Assembly: GCA_964550655.1 (NCBI GenBank)
Contig: CAZKAQ010000193.1
Coordinates: 1 to 5,504 of the forward strand
DNA: 5,504 bases
Direction: 5' to 3'
DNA from: GCA-1730015 sp964550655
GTDB taxonomy: Bacteria; Pseudomonadota; Gammaproteobacteria; Granulosicoccales; Granulosicoccaceae
The notes below the pieces were generated by a model. It had not been told where the DNA came from, searched no databases, and saw only the letters and a program-made list of their open reading frames with translations. The first letter of the stretch is position 1. The number at the start of each line of letters is the position of its first letter. Positions 1-5,366 of the stretch are shown here, piece after piece. The position numbers were made by a program, and so were the translations under genes.

Positions 1-34
1 ACCTGTTTAGCGTTATTGACTCTGGGCGCCGAAT

Positions 35-55
35 CCTCATGAATAATGCAGGCTA
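35..55 (-). repeat. 21-bp repeat, left copy (inverted relative to 5338-5358)
   Basis: Read on the minus strand this stretch is TA followed by GCCTGCATTATTCATGAGG, an exact 21-nt match to positions 5338-5358 on the plus strand. The match stops abruptly on both sides. The repeat ends with ATGAGG, and the minus-strand frame from that ATG (position 40) is open to the window edge and begins MRIRRPE, resembling the frame that follows the right copy. It may be the terminal repeat of an insertion element lying mostly to the left of the window, or a dispersed intergenic repeat. The exact match is seen directly; the mobile-element reading is inference. Confidence 0.7.
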
Positions 56-167
56 AGGTGCAGATAACTTTAGAAACGGGCGCTGTATCCTGTAGTGCAA
101 CGGGCAGTTACTGATCTTTTCTTGCCCGGGTGTCAGACAATATTTGTCTTGTGGTTATTGGTAAACC

Positions 168-192
168 GCCGCATTTGCGAGTAGATGCCGGC
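168..192 (-). terminator. Stem-loop at the end of the leftward gene pair (weak terminator candidate)
   Basis: On the minus strand GCC(G)GCAT at 192-185 can pair with ATGCGGC at 174-168 around a 10-nt loop, with one bulged G. The hairpin begins at the stop codon of the 423-residue gene. It is GC-rich but has no T-run after it, so it is at best an imperfect intrinsic terminator or an mRNA 3'-end stabiliser. Further down, an AGACAA/TTGTCT hairpin (135-149) and CGGGCA/TGCCCG (101-106 with 123-128) are additional small dyads, also without T-tracts. Confidence 0.3.
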
Positions 193-1463
193 TACCTATA
201 GTCGGTATCTTTACGCTTTTTAGTATCTTTGTTCGTTTTAATGCCGTTGATCTGCATCAGATCAAATTCATCTGCAATACTGTGTGTCGAACTTGATGGC
301 TTTTTGGCAGCAGGACCTGATATTCCAAATCTTTCTTGCAATTGTTTAAGGGCATTGGTGTGGCTCTTACCGGCTTGAGGAATTACCGAAAATTTCAATC
401 TTGAAGCGTGTATAACAGATTTTTCTGTCAGCTCCTGCAGTTTGTCGATATAGACCGGGCTGGACAGAGACTCTGCATGCACGCGAATTTTTAAAGCTCT
501 GCTGTCACTGAATTTACTGAGGTTTTCATCGTCACACAGCGTTTTGTAACCGTGTGAAGATTCGATTAATGCGTGGCAGTCCAGCAGTGTTTTGAACTTA
601 TCACCCCATAGCAGTGCAGTGGTATAAAGTGACTCAGGCAACTTTGTACTCAGCGCATCTGCTTTGCAGGTTCTGCTCGCCAATGATAACCCTTCAAACT
701 CAACTGCATGATCTTTCAGCTGACTACTAAAAAGCTCAAGCCTTCTCTGCGTTATTTTTTTGCTGCTGATCTGATATTTTGTATGCAACTTATCCAACAC
801 GATTGATGTACAAACTGAAGACGCAGGCAGGGTTGCAGGCGGTTCTAAAAACGCTGCATAAGTCGCACTGAGTGCGTCGGCCAGATAGTCACCGATCAGC
901 GTTTTGTCGGTATCGGCATTGACAATGATCAGCAGGTGATCATGCAGTGTATCCAGTGGTATGATGTGGTAGGAATAACATGGCTCATCGGCAAACACTT
1001 TTATAACCGGCGCACACAGTGGTGCTTTGCAATTCCACAGGTCACTGATCATTGCGGCTAACGCAGAATGTAGTTCCCCGGTGTCTTCACAGGATTCATG
1101 AACACTGTTAGCTGATGAGGTAGTAACAACGGACAATGAAGCCCGGTTGCAGAGATAAGCGGTATCTGCATTAAGCGCGTGTCGAATGTGGTGGCAGAAG
1201 TGTGTATGGCAGTCTTCGATCACATCCGACATTACATGGGCAGATGTGTCGCATAACTTCAGCAGAATCTCATCGTAGTGATCGGTCAGTCCCGGTCCGG
1301 CAGATAAATCGGCAATCCTTAATTCGCCGCTGATGTGGCTGAGGTTCGATGCATCTGCGCCGGATGGATCACTGTCTGACGGGGCCTGAAGATACTGATC
1401 AGGGTTGCTGGAGTTGGAGGTTGCTTGTGCCATGTCTTGTTTGCTGTTGCAGGGACATGACAT
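192..1463 (-). CDS. GAF-like / degenerate, truncated EAL-domain protein
   Basis: This 423-residue soluble protein has no signal peptide or membrane segment. Residues about 60-207 alternate helix and strand like a GAF sensor domain (IIPL at 167-170, LLIIVNAD at 177-184). Residues about 238-410 follow the order of an EAL phosphodiesterase fold: RLELFSSQ (241-248) for the 'YQP' strand, EGL (257-259) for the EAL signature, IRVHAESL (326-333) for 'VNLSxxxL', RLKFSVIP (355-362) for 'RLELEITE', and FDLMQING (400-407) for 'VDxLKID'. The metal and catalytic positions are replaced: N to R327, E to S359, the DD pair to about A386/K387, KID to QIN. The protein stops just after this point, lacking the last third of an EAL domain. 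It is therefore expected to be inactive on cyclic di-GMP and perhaps a binding or regulatory relic. It is unusually rich in cysteine (14) and has a C/H cluster at 85-92. The ATG start has a weak GAAG upstream; Met11 is an alternative. The domain calls are my own pattern alignment, so certainty is moderate; that the ORF is a gene is likely. Confidence 0.6.
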   Translation of the reverse strand: MSCPCNSKQDMAQATSNSSNPDQYLQAPSDSDPSGADASNLSHISGELRIADLSAGPGLTDHYDEILLKLCDTSAHVMSDVIEDCHTHFCHHIRHALNADTAYLCNRASLSVVTTSSANSVHESCEDTGELHSALAAMISDLWNCKAPLCAPVIKVFADEPCYSYHIIPLDTLHDHLLIIVNADTDKTLIGDYLADALSATYAAFLEPPATLPASSVCTSIVLDKLHTKYQISSKKITQRRLELFSSQLKDHAVEFEGLSLASRTCKADALSTKLPESLYTTALLWGDKFKTLLDCHALIESSHGYKTLCDDENLSKFSDSRALKIRVHAESLSSPVYIDKLQELTEKSVIHASRLKFSVIPQAGKSHTNALKQLQERFGISGPAAKKPSSSTHSIADEFDLMQINGIKTNKDTKKRKDTDYR

Positions 1464-1509
1464 TCTTCAAGTATTGAGCCATCCGAAAAAAAGCATGTTA
1501 AATCAAATA

Positions 1510-1515
1510 ATTATA
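1510..1515 (-). promoter_or_regulatory. TATAAT -10-like box upstream of the GAF/EAL-like gene
   Basis: The 55-bp gap between the two leftward genes is AT-rich and contains a perfect TATAAT on the minus strand, just after the stop codon of the membrane protein gene. No good -35 hexamer is seen 16-18 nt upstream. An internal promoter giving the downstream gene independent expression is possible, alongside read-through from the upstream gene. No intrinsic terminator separates the two genes. Confidence 0.25.
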
Positions 1516-1518
1516 AGA

Positions 1519-2247
1519 TTAGCTGCCAGATGGTGCGCTGCTTCGGTCAATCACGCGGAGTGTGAGCGTAATCAGCAGGTAGATGATCACAGCCAGCAGT
1601 GCCCATGCAGCACCAATGGCGAAGAAGATATCCGGTGCTTTCATCAGGGTGGTCATGAGGGAGTCCTGATAGTAGAAAAACCACTGGTTTTCCGGCGGGA
1701 ATACGAACTCGTGCATAGCTTTAAACACCTCGTTAGGTCCTACCACTATAATGATCAGCGCGAGGAGCACTGTGATAACCAATAAGGTGATCAGAGATGC
1801 TTTCAGCCCCGGTAATGGTATTTTTGCGATGAGCGCGACCAGCACGAGCAAGATCAGCAAGCCGGTGGCAGCCCAGCCGATGGGTACCAGCAGGTCGATG
1901 AGATTTGCTACATCTTCAAGATGTGTTGCCTCTGCGTCAGTCAGCAGGATGATCGGTGCGGATTCAGGGTTGGGCTTGTATGTAAGAGTACGAAGACCTT
2001 CACCACTGTTGTTTATTGCCTGACCGATGGATCTGAAAAGCTCAACTCTGTCTTCATAGTTTGTTGTCTCGAAACCGGCTTTGCCCTGGCGGTTCTGCGG
2101 CGCGAATTTGCTAATATGCTGCTCTATATCGAGTTGGGAATACCAGAAAGTGAAGTTGTAATTCGCCAGATGCAGTAGTTTCCATGCAATCAGTAAGGCG
2201 GCTGCGAAACAGCAAAGTATGGTTAGAGTTCGGTGCAGCGTGTTCAA
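1519..2247 (-). CDS. DUF1461 / Lit-type integral membrane protein
   Basis: This 242-residue inner-membrane protein has four hydrophobic helices (about 8-27, 119-141, 148-169, 207-230), a large loop between helices 1 and 2 and a second loop between helices 3 and 4, both predicted on the periplasmic side. The two signature histidines of the DUF1461 family appear in context: H109 in THLEDV just before helix 2, and H179 in MHEFVF, followed by the aromatic stretch NQWFFYYQDSL. In Firmicutes, members of this family (Lit) move an acyl chain from the diacylglyceryl group of a lipoprotein onto its N-terminal cysteine, with conserved histidines needed for activity; proteobacterial members have no established role that I know of. 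The start is TTG: no in-frame ATG lies near the N-terminus, and AGGCGAG sits 7 nt upstream (2261-2255). The protein starts with a hydrophobic helix, consistent with this start. It probably shares a transcript with the downstream GAF/EAL-like gene. The family call is fairly strong, the enzymatic function is inference. Confidence 0.75.
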   Translation of the reverse strand: MNTLHRTLTILCCFAAALLIAWKLLHLANYNFTFWYSQLDIEQHISKFAPQNRQGKAGFETTNYEDRVELFRSIGQAINNSGEGLRTLTYKPNPESAPIILLTDAEATHLEDVANLIDLLVPIGWAATGLLILLVLVALIAKIPLPGLKASLITLLVITVLLALIIIVVGPNEVFKAMHEFVFPPENQWFFYYQDSLMTTLMKAPDIFFAIGAAWALLAVIIYLLITLTLRVIDRSSAPSGS

Positions 2248-2375
2248 TGCAATTCTCGCCTTTGTGTTGACTGGCAGGTGATGAGTAATCCCGCCCGGTT
2301 GCTATTTCGCGTTTTTGAATTCTGTAGAATCGACCGGGTTGTTCGTGGTATCGCACAGACTGGTCAGGACGGCAA

Positions 2376-2403
2376 TTAAAATTCTATTCCGGTTAAATAT
2401 TAT
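2376..2403 (+). promoter_or_regulatory. Weak rightward promoter candidate for the hslO operon
   Basis: TTAAAA (2376-2381) and TATTAT (2398-2403) are spaced 16 nt apart and match the sigma-70 consensus at 4/6 and 5/6. The -10 overlaps the leftward extended -10 on the other strand, so the two promoters would compete. It would give a leader of about 200 nt before the hslO start at 2611. AT-rich sequence alone can produce such matches, so support is weak. Confidence 0.22.
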
Positions 2404-2407
2404 ATCA
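2399..2407 (-). promoter_or_regulatory. Extended -10 promoter for the leftward genes
   Basis: On the minus strand the sequence reads TGATATAAT, a perfect extended -10 (TGnTATAAT). Such promoters can work without a good -35, and none is seen here. Transcription would begin near 2392 and leave a leader of about 145 nt before the TTG start of the DUF1461 gene. The region where a -35 would lie is occupied by the dyad at 2405-2434, so a bound factor could block it. Confidence 0.45.
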
Positions 2408-2434
2408 GGAGTCTGTCTGACAGAAGCTCCCTGA
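2405..2434. promoter_or_regulatory. Imperfect 30-bp dyad (operator or RNA hairpin candidate)
   Basis: The core TCTGTC-T-GACAGA (2412-2424) is a perfect 13-bp palindrome around one base. It is extended by GGAG (2408-2411) against CTCC (2427-2430) with a two-base bulge, and by TCAG against CTGA at the outer ends. It abuts the leftward extended -10 and lies downstream of the rightward -10 candidate, a suitable position for an operator controlling both directions. In rightward RNA it could also form a hairpin. It has no T-tract, so it is not a terminator. Confidence 0.4.
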
Positions 2435-2610
2435 ATAAGATTCTGCCACGGAGTCTTTGGTCACAGTAGCAGTACTATTGCAAAACAGTTGTGGGTAGAA
2501 ATAATTTTTTCAGCCCGATAATGCGACAATCTGAACGCAGATCCTGTTTATCTGTCAAAATTCGCTTAGGTCGGCCAACAGCCGCAGGCCTCAGACCTGG
2601 TAAGGTAAAA

Positions 2611-3489
2611 ATGCAGAAAAAAGACAGCAGACATCGTTTCATTCTAGAAAAGACCCGCGTGCGCGGTGTGCTGGTGCGCCTCGATGCTACCTGGAAAGAA
2701 GTGCTGTCACGAGCTGACTATCCACCGAACGTGCAACAGATTCTGGGTCATGCGATGGCCGCTATTCCGCTATTGACGTCAACCATCAAATTTACCGGCA
2801 AGATGACCTTGCAGGCGCGCGGTACGGGCCCGCTAACTTTGTTGGTCGTGCAGGGCAACGCCGATGGCGGACAGCGCGGTCTTGCGCGCTGGAAAGCAGA
2901 GCCACCGCTCAGCCCGCTGGAAAAGATTCTGGGTGATGCAACGCTCACCATTCAAATTGAGAGCGGTGAAGCGGGTGATGTCTATCAGGGTGTTGTCGGT
3001 ATTGCAGGTGATTTTCTGCAGGATGCACTTGCAGACTATTTTGAAAACTCCGAACAATTGCCAACACGGCTTTGGCTTTGCTGTGGTGAAGGTCAGGTGG
3101 CAGGGCTCATGCTGCAGCAGCTGCCGTCGGAAGATGAAGATAACAACGAAGATGACTGGAACAGAGTCAATCTGCTTGCCGATACCATAGAGCAGGAAGA
3201 ATTATTCGAGAAAGAAGTCGGAAAACTTCTGGGTCAGGTGTTTGCCGAAGAAGATGTCAGGTTGTTCGATTCGGAGCCATTGTGTTTTGAATGCGGTTGT
3301 AGCAGAGAAAGAACTGCGGGTCTTATTGCAGGCATTGGTTATGAAGAAGCTATAGACATTTTAAAGAAGGAAGGCCAAATAGAAATAACCTGCGAGTTTT
3401 GTAATTCGGTAAACACATTTGACAGCATTGATGTTGAAGCTATTTTTCGTGGTGCCGGCAATGAGGGTGATCAGGAGACTGTACATTAA
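2611..3489 (+). CDS. hslO: Hsp33, redox-regulated molecular chaperone
   Basis: Hsp33 is a cytoplasmic ATP-independent holdase that is switched on by oxidative unfolding and protects proteins during oxidative and heat stress. From the ATG at 2611 the protein is 292 residues, the usual family length, and its N-terminus aligns with E. coli Hsp33. The N-terminal domain carries the family strings YQGVVG and EQLPTRLW. An acidic linker (about 171-200) leads to the C-terminal zinc redox switch: CGC (C228, C230) followed by SRER, and CEFC (C261, C264), giving the CxC...CxxC zinc ligands that form disulfides when oxidised. Extra cysteines at C157, C158 and C225 are not part of the standard switch. AAGG at 2602-2605 lies 5 nt before the ATG and fixes the start; in-frame codons back to GTG at 2491 are unlikely to be translated. 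The 3' end overlaps the next gene by 29 bp, suggesting translational coupling. Confidence 0.96.
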   Translation: MQKKDSRHRFILEKTRVRGVLVRLDATWKEVLSRADYPPNVQQILGHAMAAIPLLTSTIKFTGKMTLQARGTGPLTLLVVQGNADGGQRGLARWKAEPPLSPLEKILGDATLTIQIESGEAGDVYQGVVGIAGDFLQDALADYFENSEQLPTRLWLCCGEGQVAGLMLQQLPSEDEDNNEDDWNRVNLLADTIEQEELFEKEVGKLLGQVFAEEDVRLFDSEPLCFECGCSRERTAGLIAGIGYEEAIDILKKEGQIEITCEFCNSVNTFDSIDVEAIFRGAGNEGDQETVH

Positions 3490-4201
3490 ATCTGAATCTC
3501 ACAATTTTTCAGGGTTGTTGCCGTTGTACGCTGTGCTTGCTTTTATGATCGCTATGATCGTCCCGCAAACCGTCATGGCGCATAATGTCACGCCGGGTGA
3601 TGCCGGGTACATTCAGGAAATCTGGGGCGTACACCTGGTACCGTTTGCCTATCTGGGTGCCAAGCATATGGTGACAGGCTACGATCACATCCTGTTTCTT
3701 TTTGGAGTTGTCTTTTTCCTGTACAGGATTAAAGACGTCGCACTCTATGTGAGTTTATTTGCTGTGGGTCATTCGATCACCATGCTGGCCGGAGTCTGGT
3801 TTGGCTGGGGCGTGAATGCCTATATTGTGGATGCTGTTATCGGCCTTTCAGTGGTATACAAGGCACTCGATAATCTGGGTGCTTATCAGAGATGGTTTGG
3901 CTTTCAGCCGAATACTAAAGCAGCTACGTTGATATTCGGTTTGGTGCACGGTACCGGTCTGGCGACCAAGATTCTGGATTATGAAATTTCACCGGACGGG
4001 TTGCTGCCTAATTTACTGGCTTTTAATGTGGGTGTCGAAGCAGGTCAGATACTGGCGCTTGTCTTTATTCTGATCGTTATGGGTTACTGGCGAAAAAGTG
4101 ATAATTTTTTTCGACAAGCCTATATTGCCAATGTAATCATGATGACACTCGGGTTTATGTTGTTCGGTTATCAATTCGCCGGCTACTTCACAAGCATTTA
4201 A
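3461..4201 (+). CDS. HupE/UreJ family membrane protein
   Basis: From the ATG at 3461 this is a 246-residue inner-membrane protein with a signal peptide (basic n-region RVIRR, hydrophobic core, cleavage after VMA at about residue 40) and about six further hydrophobic segments. Family hallmarks are the mature start HNVTPGDAGYIQEIWG, GAKHMVTGYDH (H69, D75, H76), FAVGHS (H104), GLSVVYKALDN, GLVHGTG (H163) and FNVGVEAGQ (E193). HupE and UreJ proteins are linked to nickel or cobalt supply for hydrogenase or urease, but no such enzyme is seen here, so the substrate is unknown. The intramembrane histidines and acidic residues suit metal transport. The start is uncertain: ATG 3461 has a poor ribosome site, whereas a good AGGAGA (3473-3478) lies further in and would fit ATT at 3485. 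The open frame extends back to TTG 3419, but this lies deep in hslO. It is followed after 25 bp by the anchor protein gene, a pairing I recognise from other proteobacteria. Confidence 0.88.
   Translation: MRVIRRLYIKSESHNFSGLLPLYAVLAFMIAMIVPQTVMAHNVTPGDAGYIQEIWGVHLVPFAYLGAKHMVTGYDHILFLFGVVFFLYRIKDVALYVSLFAVGHSITMLAGVWFGWGVNAYIVDAVIGLSVVYKALDNLGAYQRWFGFQPNTKAATLIFGLVHGTGLATKILDYEISPDGLLPNLLAFNVGVEAGQILALVFILIVMGYWRKSDNFFRQAYIANVIMMTLGFMLFGYQFAGYFTSI
3473..3478 (+). promoter_or_regulatory. Strong Shine-Dalgarno inside the hslO/HupE-like overlap
   Basis: AGGAGA lies 8 nt before the hslO stop codon and six bases before an in-frame ATT codon (3485) of the HupE-like frame. It is the best ribosome site in the overlap. 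It may recapture ribosomes finishing hslO, for initiation at ATT 3485 or nearby at TTG 3515/3524, or help reinitiation at ATG 3461. Which codon is used decides the length of the signal peptide n-region. Confidence 0.4.
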
Positions 4202-4226
4202 CCAGGCACTTAGCAAGGAACTAATT

Positions 4227-4862
4227 ATGTTCAACACAGAAAAACCAGGCCTTGATGAATTACCGAGCTCACTGCAACTACTGCGCTCGACTATTCTGGC
4301 GGGTGTTGTAGCGCTTGCATTACTACTGACTGTGGTGCTGCCTGCCGAATACGGAATTGACCCGACAGGCGTCGGGCGTATTCTCGGCTTAACCGAGATG
4401 GGAGAGATTAAACGCGAGCTCGCGCTTGAAGCGGAGGACGATCACAAGACGCCTGATCAAAGCTCAGGTCTCTGGCTTCCCTTGCTAAATCTGATGGTTC
4501 CAACTGCCAGTGCCCAAACTAGTGATCAGGCTACAGACAGCAATTCGGGTGAATGGAGAGATGAAGTAACCTTTACCTTAGCACCGGGTGAGGCGGCGGA
4601 AATCAAACTTGTTATGAAAGATGGAGACTCCGCGGAGTATGTCTGGACTGCAGAGGGCGGACGTATCAATTTTGATCTTCATGCCCATGGCGGTGGCGAG
4701 TCAGCGAGTTATGAAAAAGGTCGGGGTAAAACTTCCGGTGAAGGGGTAATTAACGCCGCTTTTGATGGTAACCATGGTTGGTTCTGGCGCAACCGTGACA
4801 AACAGGATGTCACCATTGCTATTAAACTGCGTGGTGATTACAGCGAACTGCTACGAGAGTAA
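4227..4862 (+). CDS. 'Transmembrane anchor' protein, partner of the HupE-like protein
   Basis: This 211-residue protein has a short cytoplasmic tail starting MFNTEKPGLDELPSS, one membrane helix (about 20-40), the conserved juxtamembrane string LPAEYGIDPTGVGRILGLTE (38-57) and a periplasmic domain. I recognise the N-terminal pattern from proteins annotated only as 'transmembrane anchor protein' that occur beside HupE/UreJ-like genes. After an acidic and Ser/Gln-rich linker (65-107), residues about 109-207 look like a compact beta-sandwich: TFTLAPGEAAEIKLVMKDGD, LHAHGG (151-156), GNHGWFWRN (181-189) and a final strand. H152, H154 and H183 could bind metal; this is inference. VPTASAQ (91-97) resembles a signal-peptidase site after a second mildly hydrophobic stretch (82-92), so part of the domain might be released. 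AAGGA at 4215-4219 sits 7 nt before the ATG, so the start is firm. Molecular function is unknown. Confidence 0.8.
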   Translation: MFNTEKPGLDELPSSLQLLRSTILAGVVALALLLTVVLPAEYGIDPTGVGRILGLTEMGEIKRELALEAEDDHKTPDQSSGLWLPLLNLMVPTASAQTSDQATDSNSGEWRDEVTFTLAPGEAAEIKLVMKDGDSAEYVWTAEGGRINFDLHAHGGGESASYEKGRGKTSGEGVINAAFDGNHGWFWRNRDKQDVTIAIKLRGDYSELLRE

Positions 4863-4901
4863 GCATCTGTTACTAACCTTATTTTGTGAGAATCGCAAAC
4901 A

Positions 4902-5366
4902 TTGAGTAAAAATAAAAAAAACAAAATAAAAAATAAAGTGGCGGTCCAGGATAGCGGCAGTGGCATGGGCCTGTTTGCCAAAAAAGACTTTAAAAAAGAT
5001 GCAGTCATCGGTCGTATCAAGGGCAAGGTAGTCAGTGATGAAAATCATGATCCCCGTTACGTGATGGAGCTTGGTAATGACAAACTACTGGTGCCTGCAG
5101 CGCCTTTTCGTTATCTCAACCATAGCTGTCGCCCCAACTGCGAAATATTTGACTGGGAAGATGAAAAACCTGACCCTGATACCGGCGTTAAAGACTTGTA
5201 CCTCGGCGTTATTCGAAAAGTAAAAGCCGGTGCCGAGCTCACTATCGATTACGCATGGCCTGCGGATTTTGCCATCCCCTGTCTTTGTGGCAGCAAAAAG
5301 TGCAGAGGCTATATTGTAGATAAAGAAGAGTTACATCTAGCCTGCATTATTCATGAGGCGACCTGA
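4902..5366 (+). CDS. Small SET-domain protein-lysine methyltransferase
   Basis: This 154-residue protein is essentially a bare SET domain with post-SET motif, the fold that transfers a methyl group from S-adenosylmethionine to lysine side chains. Motifs in order are GSGMGLFA (19-26) in the cofactor region, RYLNHSCRPNCE (70-81) matching the RFxNHxCxPN signature, ELTIDYAW (112-119) with catalytic-site Y117, and a post-SET CLCGSKKCRG (127-136) whose cysteines, with C76 or C80, can hold zinc. The first 13 residues are very lysine-rich. The start is TTG with GTGAG about 11 nt upstream; the first in-frame ATG (M22) would cut into the cofactor motif, so TTG is preferred, GTG at V13 being the alternative. 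Stand-alone bacterial SET proteins are known but their targets mostly are not; ribosomal or DNA-binding proteins are possible. The last residues (LACIIHEAT) are encoded by the 21-bp repeat, so the original C-terminus may have been replaced. It lies 39 bp after the anchor gene, probably on the same transcript. Confidence 0.9.
   Translation: MSKNKKNKIKNKVAVQDSGSGMGLFAKKDFKKDAVIGRIKGKVVSDENHDPRYVMELGNDKLLVPAAPFRYLNHSCRPNCEIFDWEDEKPDPDTGVKDLYLGVIRKVKAGAELTIDYAWPADFAIPCLCGSKKCRGYIVDKEELHLACIIHEAT
5338..5358 (+). repeat. 21-bp repeat, right copy, overlapping the SET gene end
   Basis: This is the exact inverted match of positions 35-55. It encodes the C-terminal residues ACIIHE of the SET protein, whose stop follows 6 bp later. 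The ATG within it (5353) opens a 25-codon frame ending at 5430 that starts MRRPE and continues as one hydrophobic segment; its opening matches that of the left copy with in-frame spacing. The rest of the flank, to the window end, shows no gene. The copy may mark the boundary of an element entering from the right. Confidence 0.7.

Larger units (their letters stand above)
2248..2610. other. Divergent intergenic control region (363 bp)
   Basis: This gap separates the leftward membrane protein gene from hslO. I see no convincing gene in it. It contains the divergent promoter candidates and the dyad listed separately. The leftward leader holds ATTCT-GT-AGAAT (2319-2330) nested inside a CCCGGT/ACCGGG pair (2294-2299 with 2333-2338), which could fold in the leader RNA. 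An open frame runs in phase into hslO from a GTG at 2491 with an ATG at 2521, but these 40 codons are Arg-rich, have no Hsp33 counterpart and no clear ribosome site. I see no sigma-32 type heat-shock promoter before hslO. A second, poor rightward candidate is TTGCAA (2478) with AATAAT (2499), spaced only 15 nt. Confidence 0.6.

Noticed and set aside
101..149. Small hairpins CGGGCA/TGCCCG and AGACAA/TTGTCT as intrinsic terminators.
   Set aside because: One has a 16-nt loop, and neither is followed by a T-run on the strand being transcribed, so they are not convincing terminators.
1405..2178. Plus-strand open frames of 85-126 codons opposite the leftward genes.
   Set aside because: They lie antisense to the DUF1461 and GAF/EAL-like genes, show no recognisable domain and have composition typical of shadow frames.
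2491..2610. In-frame N-terminal extension of hslO from GTG 2491 (or ATG 2521).
   Set aside because: It has no counterpart in Hsp33, is Arg-rich, lacks a clear ribosome site, and the ATG at 2611 has a good one and gives the standard length.
2748..3057. Minus-strand and alternate-frame ORFs within hslO.
   Set aside because: hslO is a firm call over the whole stretch; the other frames have no domain or ribosome site.
4914..4922. In-frame A-AAA-AAC slippery heptamer near the start of the SET gene.
   Set aside because: It lies within the first seven codons of an A-rich lysine stretch, and the full SET domain is encoded in the zero frame, so no programmed frameshift is needed. Composition explains it.
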